This document shows, piece by piece, positions 44,678 to 54,336 of a stretch of 64,000 nucleotides of DNA. The position numbers were made by a program, and so were the translations under genes. The stretch spans positions 1 through 64,000 of the forward strand of contig JBCCEF010000017.1 of assembly GCA_039030395.1 (NCBI GenBank), written 5' to 3'. Positions within the stretch are counted from its first letter, which is position 1. Every line of letters begins with the position of its first letter. The notes under the pieces were generated by a model, which was not told where the DNA came from, ran no database searches, and saw only the letters and a program-made list of their open reading frames with translations. The DNA comes from Acidobacteriota bacterium. GTDB lineage: Bacteria; Acidobacteriota; Thermoanaerobaculia; Multivoradales; JBCCEF01.

Positions 44678-45574
44678 CTACGGGTAGCTGTTGCCGAGAG
44701 AACCTGGAGGGGAAGAGACTCCGGGATTCAGGCGACCGGGAATGACCCGCTGAGAGCGGCCATAGTTGCGCTCCGGGGTGGAGGCGGTCGGTGGCGGCGG
44801 GGCGTAGGGGTCGTGTGTTCTCGGGGCTGCCGCGCGGGGCGCTGGATTCGGCCGGTAGAAGAACGTCGGTCCCCAGACGGCGGTGCCGAGCTGCTGCGGC
44901 ACGGTCTGCACCACGGTGACCGGCGGCGGTGCGGCGCGGCGCGCGGTTTCCAAAACCTGACGCTGGACCTCGATCTCGGCGAGGCGGTGGAGGAGGCGTT
45001 CGCGCCGGGCATCGGCGGCGCGCTGCTGGGCCTCCCGGGCTCGGCGCTCCGCTTCCTGTCGCGAAATCCACTCGCCGTTGGAGGAGACCAGCCCCCGGCG
45101 GCGGTTGCGCTCGTCCGGCGTCACCCAGTCGCCATCTTCCGCCCGCACCATTCCCAACTCACTCAATATCGGCCTGAGCCCGGGCAAGTCGGGATCGTGG
45201 CGGCTGGCGCGCACGGCGGCCCGGCGGACTCCCGGCGCGTATTCCTGGTCGCGCGCCCAGAGGGCCAGTTCCAGCCAGTCGGCGGCGCTGGCTTCGCGAT
45301 GGCGGAGGAGCGCCCGCTCGCGATCGCGGTAGTCCTGGAAACTGGCGCGGCCGTCTTCGATGCGCAGAATCTTGCTTTCGGGCAGCACGATCTCGCCGCC
45401 GTAGGACAGGGCAATCGCCACTTCACCGCCACGCCGTTCGGCGACCACGTCTTCGAAGACGCGGCCGTTGGTGAGGTAGACGTCGTCAGCTTGAAGAGGG
45501 GTGCAGATTGAAACGAAAACCAGGACCGCCGCCAGCAGCGAAATTGGGCTTGGGATGGGGCGGAAGCGAATCAT
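44678..45574 (-). CDS. Secreted hypothetical protein with proline-rich tail
   Basis: A 298-residue exported protein (signal peptide 1-29, ending TPLQA). The mature N-terminus DDVYLTNGRVFEDVVAE and IVLPESKILRIEDG is a small beta domain of the type seen in many acidobacterial secreted proteins that report a formatted 'name and value'. The middle is helical and charged (RQEAERRAREAQQRA). The tail is rich in Pro, Ala and Arg. No catalytic motif is seen. Function unknown. Confidence 0.65.
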   Translation of the reverse strand: MIRFRPIPSPISLLAAVLVFVSICTPLQADDVYLTNGRVFEDVVAERRGGEVAIALSYGGEIVLPESKILRIEDGRASFQDYRDRERALLRHREASAADWLELALWARDQEYAPGVRRAAVRASRHDPDLPGLRPILSELGMVRAEDGDWVTPDERNRRRGLVSSNGEWISRQEAERRAREAQQRAADARRERLLHRLAEIEVQRQVLETARRAAPPPVTVVQTVPQQLGTAVWGPTFFYRPNPAPRAAAPRTHDPYAPPPPTASTPERNYGRSQRVIPGRLNPGVSSPPGSLGNSYP

Positions 45575-45809
45575 TGATGAGCCTGCTGACCCAATTCTAG
45601 CACCGCTCTCGGCGGCCCCGGTCTTGCGCTTCGACAGGGTCTAGAGCAAGGCCGGTGCCAGGTCCGCCGAGCGGTGGAAAATCGGCCGAAAGTCGGCGGC
45701 GGAGACCCCTATCGGGCGCCGTGTTGACCTGTCCGGAGGACGCCGCTGTCCTCCCTCTTGGACTCCCCCGTCGAGGGTGCAGGGAACGCCCGACTATCAC
45801 CACGGGCTG

Positions 45810-47642
45810 CTAGGACGGGCTTTCCTTGGCCGCCTGGTCGCGCAGTTGTTCGGCGGCGTGGGAGCGCGGAGCGTGGGCGAGGATCTTCTGAATGCGCTCC
45901 AGGGCTTTCACGTTGTCGCCCAGGGCTTGGTAGAGGACGACCTCGGCGTAGAGCTTGTCGGCGAGGGCATCCACCCGCTCGGCGACGGGCTCCGTGCGGC
46001 TGCCTGCCGGGAAGCGGCGCAGGTACTCGGCCCCGTTGTCGATCTCGGTGAAATGGCCGGCGATTTCGTCGAGCCGCTGCGAGGCCAACGCCGCGAGGGC
46101 TTTGTCGTCGGTCTGCTGAACGAGCTGTTCAAGGGCCGAGAGCTGTTCGAGGTACGGTGTCAGATTCCGCAGACCGGCGGCTGCCCGCTGGCCTTCGGAA
46201 CTTTCCGGCGCGGCCCTCCAGCTCTGGAGAAATCGCCCCACCGCCTCCGTCTGGTTGCCCAGCCGGCTGTGTGATTCGCCGAGGGCGAGGGCGGCCTTGG
46301 GAACCTCCGGAGCGTCCGGGAAGTTGCTCAGGAAGCGCTCCAGGAACGCCGTTTCGAAGACGTCGCCGGCCAAAATGTCCCGTGCCTTCGGGTATAGGGC
46401 GCGACGCTCGCGGTCGAGGGCGTCGCGCTCGGCCTGCATCGGAGGCAGGGCCGTGCTGCGGGGGGACAGCTCTGCCACCTCGTCGATCTGCTCGTGGTAG
46501 GCGGCGAGCAGGCGACCGTAGTCCCTTTCGATGTCGGCCCTTGCCAGCTCGGTGGCGCGCAGCTCGTGCAGGGTGTCGAAGCGAATCTTCTCGGCCGCCG
46601 GGCCGACCGGCCAGGCGGTGAGGGCTTCCAGGCGCAGCAACGGGATCAACGCCGGGTTGGCCTTGTCGGTGGTGGAATCCGACGGTGGTCGCCGCGCACC
46701 ACCGGCTCTCGGCGTAGCGGCCGCCGGGGTGAGCTTTTCGATCTCGGCGACCAGGGCCGCCTGGGTGCGGCGGCGGAACTCCGCGGCATCGCTCGGCGGT
46801 TGCCGCTTGAGCAAGTCCTCCCGCGCGCCGGCGGCGCGCACCCGATCCGAGAAGAAGGGGTGCGTGTGCCAGTAGCCATATTTCTCGGCCTGCGGAATGC
46901 GCGAACTCATGCGCTCCATCAGGGCGCGGGTGCCGTTCGGCGAATAGCCCGCGGCGGCGGCCCAGCGCTGGCCCTCTTCGTCGGACTGATCTTCGTGCTC
47001 GCGGCTGAAGCTGCGCAGCAGGAGTTCATTGACGATCAACCCCGCGGCGGCGGCTCCCTGGATGCGGTCGCCGGAGCCGTAGGGTTCCGGCGAGCGGTAG
47101 GGGCCGCTCGGCACCTCGCGGCTGCCGCTCTCCGACGCGCCCACCGCCACGCCGATCAGTAGGGCCGATGACAGCACCGACATGAGGGTGGCGCGGCGCT
47201 TCATCTTCAAGTGGTGTTCGAACACCACGTGGCCGATTTCGTGGCCCATCAGGGCGGCCAGCATGTCGTCCGTCAGATCGAGGTCGAGCATCCCGCGGGT
47301 GACGAAGATGTGCCCCGCCGGCAGGGCAAAGGCGTTGGGCTCCGGCATGTCGACCAGATGAAAGGTCAGCGGGTAGCCCTCGTAGCCCGATTCCTGAGCT
47401 ACCCGGTAGCCGATGTCCGCCACCCGCCGCAGGGCTTCCGGGTTGTCCCACTCGCCGTATTCCTCGAACACCTTGGAGGCGAATTCCAGGCTTTCCGCAT
47501 AGAGCTTGGCATCGGCGATCTTTTGCGCTGCGGCCGGGGCCGGCACAAGGCCCGCCGAGAGCAGCCAGAGCGCTAGATGTGGAATGACGAAGGGTCGCCA
47601 GGGGGTGTGCTGACGGCGACGGCTGGGGGGAGGGCGATGCAT
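45810..47642 (-). CDS. M48-family zinc metallopeptidase with TPR-like tail
   Basis: An exported protease of 610 residues (signal peptide to about 40, ending APAAAQ). The zinc motif HEIGH lies near 134-138 (LMGHEIGHVVFEHH), with the third ligand in SREHEDQSDEEGQRW near 215. It resembles BepA/LoiP-type periplasmic M48 proteases that act in outer-membrane quality control. The C-terminal half (about 350-610) is helical with TPR-like repeats (LALGESHSRLGNQTEAVGRFL). The gap 45575-45809 before the next gene has no recognised feature. Confidence 0.85.
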   Translation of the reverse strand: MHRPPPSRRRQHTPWRPFVIPHLALWLLSAGLVPAPAAAQKIADAKLYAESLEFASKVFEEYGEWDNPEALRRVADIGYRVAQESGYEGYPLTFHLVDMPEPNAFALPAGHIFVTRGMLDLDLTDDMLAALMGHEIGHVVFEHHLKMKRRATLMSVLSSALLIGVAVGASESGSREVPSGPYRSPEPYGSGDRIQGAAAAGLIVNELLLRSFSREHEDQSDEEGQRWAAAAGYSPNGTRALMERMSSRIPQAEKYGYWHTHPFFSDRVRAAGAREDLLKRQPPSDAAEFRRRTQAALVAEIEKLTPAAATPRAGGARRPPSDSTTDKANPALIPLLRLEALTAWPVGPAAEKIRFDTLHELRATELARADIERDYGRLLAAYHEQIDEVAELSPRSTALPPMQAERDALDRERRALYPKARDILAGDVFETAFLERFLSNFPDAPEVPKAALALGESHSRLGNQTEAVGRFLQSWRAAPESSEGQRAAAGLRNLTPYLEQLSALEQLVQQTDDKALAALASQRLDEIAGHFTEIDNGAEYLRRFPAGSRTEPVAERVDALADKLYAEVVLYQALGDNVKALERIQKILAHAPRSHAAEQLRDQAAKESPS

Positions 47643-47705
47643 GGTCGAAAACCTCTTTCGGTCTCCGGTGCAGATTCTGTTCCGCTACGTGCCGGTGGAT
47701 CCAGC

Positions 47706-48452
47706 TCAGGGCTCGCCGGGCGGCGGAATGGGCGGATTGGTGGCGTCGTTGTCGGTCCGTGGCCCCAGTCCGCGGGATTCCGTCGGCGGATCCGTGGCCG
47801 TCGGGGTGCCAGATCGGCGCAGGCGGGGCAGGAGAATGCCGCCGGAGATCACCATCCGAATGCCCTCTTCGACGGTGATCGGCAACTCAACGGCCTCCTG
47901 CCGCGGAACCAACAGCAGGAAACCGCTGGTGGGGTTCGGTGTGGTGGGCACGAACACCAGCAGCAGATCCTCCAGCCGGTCGTCGATCCGTCCCCAACGG
48001 GTGCCGCCGGTGACGAAAGCGATGGCGAAGAGATCTTTCTTCGGATACTCGATCAACACTACCCGCTTGAAGGACTCGGCCTTCTCGCGGGAGACCGCCT
48101 GCAGGATGCCTTTGGTCGAACCGTAGATGGTGCGGGCCACCGGGATGCGGAACAGGATGCGCTCGAAGAATCTCAGGATCCGCCGGCCGCCAACGTGGGT
48201 GGAGAGCCAGCCGAGGGCGAGGATCACCAGCAGGGTCAGGAGCAGCCCGACGCCGGGGACGTGGAGGTCCGGTTGATCGAAGGTACGCCGCAGCACCTGA
48301 TCCACCAGCGGCGCGAAGATGCCGTCCATGATCTGGAAAAGCTGGACCAGCACCCAGAGGGTGATGGCCACGGGCGCCAGAATGATCAAGCCAGCGATGA
48401 GAATGCGCCGCAGACGGATTCGGAAGGGGCTCGGCGGCAGAGGACTTTTCAC
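47706..48452 (-). CDS. DUF502-family membrane protein
   Basis: A 248-residue inner-membrane protein with two helices (IAGLIILAPVAITLWVLVQL and GVGLLLTLLVILALGWLST) and a conserved soluble part (RIPVARTIYGSTKGILQAV, KRVVLIEYPKKDLFAIAFVTG, LLVFVPTTPNPTSGFLLLV) typical of DUF502. The C-terminus is Pro/Thr-rich and variable. The biochemical role of the family is not established. It lies upstream of the M48 gene on the same strand with a gap of 63 nt. Confidence 0.87.
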   Translation of the reverse strand: MKSPLPPSPFRIRLRRILIAGLIILAPVAITLWVLVQLFQIMDGIFAPLVDQVLRRTFDQPDLHVPGVGLLLTLLVILALGWLSTHVGGRRILRFFERILFRIPVARTIYGSTKGILQAVSREKAESFKRVVLIEYPKKDLFAIAFVTGGTRWGRIDDRLEDLLLVFVPTTPNPTSGFLLLVPRQEAVELPITVEEGIRMVISGGILLPRLRRSGTPTATDPPTESRGLGPRTDNDATNPPIPPPGEP

Positions 48453-48500
48453 CGTTGCAGGCTATCAAGTAAACGCTTTCATTGTGGTATCTTCCGCCCC

Positions 48501-48779
48501 ATGAGTGAGCTGAAGATCGAGATCGCAACGCGCTTTGACTCGATGGCCGAGGCCCGCCCGGTGTTGGACAAGGCGCTCCACGAGCAATTCCCCGGCGGCA
48601 TGCTGCAGCGTAGCTGGCAGGGAGAGGTGCTCCACCTGTCGGGACCCGGCGCCAAGGGCACCGTGGTGTTCGACGACGGCAAACTCGTCGGTTTGGCGGA
48701 CTTGAAGGGGCCGGCGGCGATGATGCGGCCGGTGATCGAGAAGAAAATCCGCTCGGCCTTCGAATCCCTTACTACCTAG
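48501..48779 (+). CDS. Polyhydroxyalkanoate-system-like small protein
   Basis: A 92-residue protein resembling the PHA granule-associated family (PHA_gran_rgn): IEIATRFDSMAEARPVLDKAL, GTVVFDDGKLVGLADLKGPAAM and KKIRSAFESL. It has no membrane segment. It starts a plus-strand group that includes a CoA-ligase-like remnant, a thiolase and a CoA-transferase, which fits acyl-CoA or PHA metabolism. The call is by pattern and size only. Confidence 0.65.
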   Translation: MSELKIEIATRFDSMAEARPVLDKALHEQFPGGMLQRSWQGEVLHLSGPGAKGTVVFDDGKLVGLADLKGPAAMMRPVIEKKIRSAFESLTT

Positions 48780-48819
48780 CCGGTCTGTTCCGCAGTCCAC
48801 CGCACCTTCCGGATTCGTT

Positions 48820-49479
48820 CTGTCCCCCTCCTGCCGCGACCTGCTGACGGGCCATGCCGCCCGCCGGCCGGAATCCCCCTGGACTTTCTATCGCCATGGC
48901 GCCGACTGGCGCTGGTACTCCTGGCGAGCGATGACGCAGCGCGTCGAAACGGCTGCCGAGCCGCTCTCCCAGGACAGCGGCGGGGAGGGTGAAGGGGCGG
49001 CTTCCGACGATCGTTTGTCTCCCGCTTCGGTGGCCCGGACGATCGCCCTCGACGGCGCGGGCCAGCCCCCGGCGCCGGCGGGCGGCGGGTCCCTCCTCGG
49101 CAGGGCCCTGGCAAGGGCCGTGGCTCTCGACCTGACGCCAGCGAAGGAAATTCGCGATGTCCTGGTGCTGGCCGATCCGCTGTCCGAAGAAACCAGCGCC
49201 GGTGGCCTCGCCTGGTCGCTGCTGAGCGGCGCGGCGCTGCTGCTGGAGCGGGATCCGGCGCTCTTTCTCCCGGCGGTCCTGTGGGCTCGGCCGACGGTGT
49301 TCTGGGGTCGCCGGGACCAGGTGGAGGCTCTGGAGGCGGCTCTGCCGGAGGGCTCGCGCCGGCCCGGCCGGCGCCATCCCTTGAGGCGCCTGCGGGCGAT
49401 CGTGGCGGTGGGGCAGGGGCCGTGGAGGCAAGATCGCTGGCGGCAATTCGGCGTCTCCGTGGCCCGTCTGCCGAGCTGA
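48820..49479 (+). CDS. Truncated acyl-CoA synthetase-like protein, non-canonical start
   Basis: A frame of about 219 residues. Its N-terminal part (DLLTGHAARRPESPWTFY, DWRWYSWRAMTQRV) looks like the start of an AMP-forming acyl-CoA synthetase, and WSLLSGAALLLERDPAL with LWARPTVFWG near 150 resembles a later part of that fold. The ATP-binding loop and the ligase C-domain are missing. No ATG, GTG or TTG exists between the in-frame stop at 48733 and ATG 48931, which is too late. CTG 48820 is the best candidate. It may be a decayed gene or a degenerate family member. Confidence 0.5.
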   Translation: MSPSCRDLLTGHAARRPESPWTFYRHGADWRWYSWRAMTQRVETAAEPLSQDSGGEGEGAASDDRLSPASVARTIALDGAGQPPAPAGGGSLLGRALARAVALDLTPAKEIRDVLVLADPLSEETSAGGLAWSLLSGAALLLERDPALFLPAVLWARPTVFWGRRDQVEALEAALPEGSRRPGRRHPLRRLRAIVAVGQGPWRQDRWRQFGVSVARLPS

Positions 49480-49574
49480 ACGGGGCGGTTCCACCCGCTC
49501 GAATGCGGCCTCCGTCGACCGGCGCACCGGCTACGCCGCAGTGCGGTAAGATCGCCGCCACAAACAGCCTACGT

Positions 49575-49736
49575 TTCTCACCGGCAACCTACTGCGAGTC
49601 CGTATGTCACTGAATCTGCTGCGTTGTTCACAGAACCTGCTCCTCGACGTACTACAAGTACGCCTTCGTCACAGAACCCGCGGATGCCTTGCATCTTCAG
49701 CACCCTACGGCCTCTCGCTACGGTCGCCGGTGAGAA
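49575..49736. repeat. Dispersed palindromic element, copy 2
   Basis: A 162-bp element with perfect 11-bp inverted ends TTCTCACCGGC (49575-49585) and GCCGGTGAGAA (49726-49736), and an inner CTCCTCGACGTACTACAAGT block. It matches copy 1 at 23532-23706 in the same orientation. It occupies most of the gap between the synthetase-like remnant and the thiolase gene. Confidence 0.75.
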
Positions 49737-49762
49737 TTGCAGGCTAGGAGGTTAGAAGCCCC

Positions 49763-51202
49763 ATGGCAGAACCGATCACTACCCATCCCTCGCCCCTACC
49801 GTCGCCCAACGAAGCGACGGCGCTGGAAGAAATCACCGGCCGCGCCGACACGGTGTGGACCCACGGTCCCGACGCCGCGCCCAAGAAGCGGGCCACCAAG
49901 ACCGACAAGCTCAAGGGACCCGGCGGTCGGGTCGCCGTCGTCGCCGGCAGCCGCACGCCCTTCGTGCGCTCCGGCACCCTGTTCCAGAACATGGACGTGA
50001 CGGATCTGGCCGGGGTCGCCACGGCGGACCTGATCGCCAAAACGGCGATCGATCCGGAAGAGATCGAGCTGTCGGTCTTCGGGGTGGTGGTGCCGTCCCT
50101 CCAAGCGCCCAACCTGGGCCGCGAGGTGATCTTCCGCACCTCCTTGCCAATGCACGTCACGGGAACCACCGTCAGCCTGGCCTGCGCCTCGTCGAACCGC
50201 GCCATCGCCTTCGGCGCCGAAGCGATCTTGAAGGGCGAGGCGGACGTCGTGCTGGCCGGCGGCGCCGAATCCCTGTCGAATGTGCCGATTCGGTTCTCCA
50301 CGGAGGCGGCCCACCGCTTCATGGAGCTGTCGAAGGCCAAGTCGATGGGCGACCGGGCGGCGATTCTCGCCAAGCTGCGGCCAAAGGATTTGGCCCCCAT
50401 TGCGCCGGCCATCGCCGAGTACACCACCGGGCTGTCGATGGGCCAGTCGGCGGAGAAGATGGCGAAGGAAAACGACATCTCCCGCCGCGCCCAGGACGAG
50501 ATCGCCCTGATGTCGCACCAGCGGGCCGCCGCTGCCCAAGAAGACGGGCGCTTCGCCGAGCAGATCGCCGTCACTTTCCCGCCGCCGGAGTACTCCGAAC
50601 CGGTGAGCGCCGACAACGGCATCCGCATCGACACCTCGATGGAGAAGCTGGCGGGTTTGCGGCCGGTGTTCGACAAGCGCTACGGCACCCTGACGGCGGG
50701 CAACTCCAGCCCCCTGACGGACGGCGCCGCGGCGGTGCTGCTGATGTCCGAGAAGAAGGCCAAAGCGCTGGGCTACGAGCCGTTGGGTTACCTGCGGTCC
50801 TTCGCCTTCGCCGCCGTCGATCCGAGCGAGCAGCTCCTCCAGGGTCCGGCCTATGCGGCGCCGATGGCGCTGGACGCCGCCGGCGTCAAACTCTCGGACA
50901 TGGATCTGGTGGAGATGCACGAAGCCTTCGCGGCACAGATCCTCTCCAACCTGAAGGCTTTTGCCTCCAAGAAGTTCGCCGCTCACGAACTCGGCCGCAA
51001 GGCGCCGCTGGGAGAGGTGGACCTCGACCGCTTCAACGTCACCGGCGGGTCCATCTCCATCGGCCACCCCTTCGGCGCCACCGGCGCCCGGGTGACCATG
51101 CAGCTCCTCCACGAGCTGAAGCAGCGCGGTGAGAACCTCGGCCTGATGACCGTCTGCGCCGCCGGCGGCACCGGATTCGCGGCGGTGGTCGAACGCGAGT
51201 AG
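49763..51202 (+). CDS. Acetyl-CoA acyltransferase (thiolase), FadI-like
   Basis: A thiolase of 479 residues. The first 55 residues are a variable extension. The nucleophilic cysteine lies in SLACASSNRAIAFG near 142, the catalytic histidine in EMHEAFAAQILSN near 387, and the second cysteine in TVCAAGGTGFA near 466; ISIGHPFGATGARV is the C-terminal signature. GGAGG lies 12 nt before ATG 49763. It probably acts in beta-oxidation or its reverse, and the next gene is a CoA-transferase 17 nt away. Confidence 0.9.
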   Translation: MAEPITTHPSPLPSPNEATALEEITGRADTVWTHGPDAAPKKRATKTDKLKGPGGRVAVVAGSRTPFVRSGTLFQNMDVTDLAGVATADLIAKTAIDPEEIELSVFGVVVPSLQAPNLGREVIFRTSLPMHVTGTTVSLACASSNRAIAFGAEAILKGEADVVLAGGAESLSNVPIRFSTEAAHRFMELSKAKSMGDRAAILAKLRPKDLAPIAPAIAEYTTGLSMGQSAEKMAKENDISRRAQDEIALMSHQRAAAAQEDGRFAEQIAVTFPPPEYSEPVSADNGIRIDTSMEKLAGLRPVFDKRYGTLTAGNSSPLTDGAAAVLLMSEKKAKALGYEPLGYLRSFAFAAVDPSEQLLQGPAYAAPMALDAAGVKLSDMDLVEMHEAFAAQILSNLKAFASKKFAAHELGRKAPLGEVDLDRFNVTGGSISIGHPFGATGARVTMQLLHELKQRGENLGLMTVCAAGGTGFAAVVERE

Positions 51203-51219
51203 CCACCTCCCGGAACTCG

Positions 51220-52416
51220 ATGACCGCATCGCCCCTCCGCGACCTGCGCGTCGTCGATCTCAGCCGGTTACTGCCGGGTCCCCTGACCTCCCGCCTGCTG
51301 GCGGATCTGGGGGCGCGGGTGCTGAAGGTCGAAGAGCCGCGCCTGGGCGACCCGGTGCGGCTCGTTCCCCCCTTCGAAGGCGGCGAGGGTACCCTCGCCG
51401 GTCTCCTGCTGGCGGGGGTCGAGAGCATCGCCCTCGACTTGAAGAGTTCCGGCGCCCGGGAAGTCCTCGAACGCCTGCTCGACGAGGCGGACGTCCTGCT
51501 CGACAACTTCCGCCCCGGCACCTTGACCCGGCTGGACCTCGCCCCGGAGCGGCTGCGGGAGCGCTTTCCGCGCCTCATCCACTGCTCGCTGACCGGATGG
51601 GGCGCGAGCGGCCCCTGGGCGGAACGGGCGGGACACGATCTCACCTACCAGGCGGCGGCCGGCGCCCTCGCTCCGACCTTGGCGCCACCGGTCCTGCCGA
51701 CCGCCGACCTGCTCGGCGCCTGGGGCGCCGTGGCGGCGATCCTCGCCGCCCTCCACGAGCGCGACCGGAGCGGCGCCGGCGCCCGCCTCGATGCTTCGCT
51801 CTATGACGCCGCCGTCCACGGCAATCTCCTGGCCTGGGCCGAGAACGCCGGCCGCCCTCGGGGTCTCGGCGAAGAACTGCCCCTCACCGGCGCCCTGGCC
51901 TGCTACGGCGTCTATCGAACGCGCGACGATCGCTGGCTCGCCCTCGGTGCTCTGGAACGGCACTTTTGGAACCGCTTCTGCCGCGCCGTCGGCCGGGAAG
52001 AGTTGCGTGGCCGCCACCTGGAAGGGATGGGCGATGGCGATCTCCAGCGGGTAGTGGCCGAGATCTTCGGAGGGCGGGATCTGGCCGAATGGACCGCCCT
52101 CGCCGCGGCCGAAGACCTGCCGATCGAGGCCGTTCGCTCCGCCGCCGAGGCGGCGCGCCATCCGCAAGCGCAACACCAGGGGGTGCTGCACCAATCGGCC
52201 GCCGGCCGGCCGAGCCTGGCCTTTCCGGTGCGTTTCGACGGCTTTCGGCCGCGCGCCGCGGATCGGGTGCCCTCCCTCGGCGAGGACACTCGGCGTATCC
52301 TCGGCGAGCAGGGTGTAGAGATGTCGCTGCTGGAGCGGCGCTCCGCCGGCGTCGGTCGCCGCTTCAGCCTGCGGCGCCTGCTGCGCCGCTGGGCCGCCGG
52401 GCGGATCAACTCGTAG
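51220..52416 (+). CDS. Family III CoA-transferase (CaiB/BaiF type)
   Basis: A CoA-transferase of 398 residues. Family III features are VVDLSRLLPGPLTSRLLADLGARVLKVE shortened to LADLGARVLKVE near 28-40, LDLKSSGAREVL near 70, LLDNFRPGT near 92, and the catalytic aspartate in TADLLGAWGAVAAI near 164. The C-terminus is Arg-rich and variable. Its acyl donor and acceptor are not evident. It probably works with the thiolase upstream and lies 12 nt before the carboxypeptidase. Confidence 0.88.
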   Translation: MTASPLRDLRVVDLSRLLPGPLTSRLLADLGARVLKVEEPRLGDPVRLVPPFEGGEGTLAGLLLAGVESIALDLKSSGAREVLERLLDEADVLLDNFRPGTLTRLDLAPERLRERFPRLIHCSLTGWGASGPWAERAGHDLTYQAAAGALAPTLAPPVLPTADLLGAWGAVAAILAALHERDRSGAGARLDASLYDAAVHGNLLAWAENAGRPRGLGEELPLTGALACYGVYRTRDDRWLALGALERHFWNRFCRAVGREELRGRHLEGMGDGDLQRVVAEIFGGRDLAEWTALAAAEDLPIEAVRSAAEAARHPQAQHQGVLHQSAAGRPSLAFPVRFDGFRPRAADRVPSLGEDTRRILGEQGVEMSLLERRSAGVGRRFSLRRLLRRWAAGRINS

Positions 52417-52428
52417 GAGGGGAGTGAG

Positions 52429-54333
52429 ATGAGACAGGTATTTCGCCGAACGAGCTTGCTGCTCATGGGGGCCGTGGTGGCTCTGGGATCGGTTGTCGCG
52501 TCCGGATCGCCCCATGACTTCCCGCCGGAAGAGAAATGGCAAGAATGGCGAACCGTCGCCGAGCGCTCGGACTACCGGGCTACCGGCAGCTACCAAGAGA
52601 CGATCGATTGGCTCAAGCGCCTGGCCGCCCGGTCGCCGCAGCTCGAACTCGAAGTCTTCGGCACCTCCGCTGAGGGACGCGCCATGTGGCTCGCCAAGTA
52701 CTCCGCCACGGGAGCCTTCACACCGGCGGCCGCTGGACGCACCGGCAAGCCCGTGGTGATGGTGCAGAACGGCATTCACGGCGGTGAGATCGACGGCAAG
52801 GACGCCAGCTTGTTGCTGCTTCGAAAGCTCGTACTCGGCTACGAGGAGGCCGATGCCCTGCGTTCCGCCATCGGTACATTGTTGGTGATCCCGGTCTATA
52901 ACGTGGACGGGCACGAGCGGGTCTCGCCCTTCAACCGAGCGAACCAGAACGGCCCGGTCGAAGGCATGGGCTTCCGCACCAGCGCGGCGGGCTACGATCT
53001 CAACCGCGATCATCTCAAGCTCGAAACCCCTGAGGCCCGAGCCTTGATCGGCCTGATCAACACCTGGCGGCCGCATCTCCACATTGACAACCACGTGACC
53101 AACGGCTCGGACCACGCCTGGGTGCTCACCTGGTCGGTGGTCGAGGCGCCGCAGGTGGCGCCGCCGGTGGGGGAGTGGCTGGTGGAGCAGATGCCGCAGG
53201 TGGTTCACAAGACGAAGGTGAACGGTTTTCGGGTGGGGCCCTACGTCTCGCTGCGCGATCCGTCGGACCCATCAAAGGGTTTTTCCAGCCGGGTGGCCGA
53301 GCCACGCTTCGCTACCGGCTACTGGCCGCTGCGCCATCGCCCGTCGATTCTGGTCGAGAACCACGCCTACAAGCCGTATCGCGATCGGGTTCTCGCCAAC
53401 TACCAGTTCATGGTGGCGTTGCTCGAAGCGATCGGCCGCTCCGGCCGGCAGTTGGTGGCGGCGGTGGATCGGGCGGAGCGGCTGACCGTGGAGCGCGGCC
53501 GGGCCGGGGCCGAACCGTCGCCCATCGTCATCGCCTGGCGCGACCAGGCGGAGCCGGACACGATCGAGTTTCCGGTGTACGACTGGACGGCAAAGCCTTC
53601 CAAGGCGATGGGTGTTCCCATCGTCCACTACGATCGCGAGGCTGAGAGGCTGATCGAAGTACCGTGGGTCCATCTGTCCGAGCCGGCGGTGACGGCGGAC
53701 CGGCCGCGCGGATACCTGATCCTGCCCGGCTGGCCGCGGATCGAAGAGCGCCTCACCGGCCACGGCCTGCGTTTGGACCGGCTGCGCCGCGCGGCGGTCG
53801 TGCCGGCGGAGACTCTGCGGGCGACGAATCCCACCTTCGCCGACAACCCCTATCAGGGCCAAACCCGCGTCGAGGCGGAGATCGAGCGCCGATCCGAGTC
53901 CTTCGAAGTACCCGCCGGCACCTTGTGGGTGCCCGCCGATCAGCGCGATTTTGAAGTGGCCGTGCAGCTCCTCGAACCGCAAGCGCCGGATTCCCTTTTC
54001 GCCTGGGGGTATCTCTCCACCGCTCTCGAGCGCAAGGAATACATCGATCCCCGGGTGCTGGAACCGCTGGTCGAGGAAATGCTCACCGATCCAGCGATCG
54101 CCGCCGAGTGGCAGAAGGCCCTCGAAGACGAAGCCTTCGCCAGCAACCCCTGGGCGCGCTGGGAGTGGTGGTATCGGCGCACGCCGTATTGGGATCACCG
54201 GCGAGGTTTGCTGCCGATCCTGGCCGTCGGCGACGAGGGATTGTCGGCGGTGTACGCCGGGCTTCGCGGCGGCGCGGCGGACCGAGGGCCGGAGACCTCC
54301 GAAGATTCCTCCGACCCCACGTCCGGCCACTGA
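52429..54333 (+). CDS. M14-family zinc carboxypeptidase, secreted
   Basis: An exported carboxypeptidase-like enzyme of 634 residues (signal peptide 1-27, ending VVASGS). Zinc ligands are in NGIHGGEIDGKD near 117 and LHIDNHVTNG near 220; substrate-binding YDLNRDHLK lies near 190 and the catalytic glutamate in ILVENHAYK near 310. The C-terminal third (about 350-634) is a long family-specific extension. A strong ribosome site (GGAGGGG) precedes ATG 52429. It probably trims peptides in the periplasm, and the following transporter may import the product. Confidence 0.88.
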   Translation: MRQVFRRTSLLLMGAVVALGSVVASGSPHDFPPEEKWQEWRTVAERSDYRATGSYQETIDWLKRLAARSPQLELEVFGTSAEGRAMWLAKYSATGAFTPAAAGRTGKPVVMVQNGIHGGEIDGKDASLLLLRKLVLGYEEADALRSAIGTLLVIPVYNVDGHERVSPFNRANQNGPVEGMGFRTSAAGYDLNRDHLKLETPEARALIGLINTWRPHLHIDNHVTNGSDHAWVLTWSVVEAPQVAPPVGEWLVEQMPQVVHKTKVNGFRVGPYVSLRDPSDPSKGFSSRVAEPRFATGYWPLRHRPSILVENHAYKPYRDRVLANYQFMVALLEAIGRSGRQLVAAVDRAERLTVERGRAGAEPSPIVIAWRDQAEPDTIEFPVYDWTAKPSKAMGVPIVHYDREAERLIEVPWVHLSEPAVTADRPRGYLILPGWPRIEERLTGHGLRLDRLRRAAVVPAETLRATNPTFADNPYQGQTRVEAEIERRSESFEVPAGTLWVPADQRDFEVAVQLLEPQAPDSLFAWGYLSTALERKEYIDPRVLEPLVEEMLTDPAIAAEWQKALEDEAFASNPWARWEWWYRRTPYWDHRRGLLPILAVGDEGLSAVYAGLRGGAADRGPETSEDSSDPTSGH

Positions 54334-54336
54334 TCT

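Noticed and set aside
49796-51229. A 477-codon minus-strand frame antisense to the thiolase
   Set aside because: Shadow frame rich in Arg, Gly and His; the thiolase has all catalytic residues.
51268-53208. A 646-codon minus-strand frame across the CoA-transferase and carboxypeptidase
   Set aside because: It spans two real genes on the other strand and has no protein-like motif.
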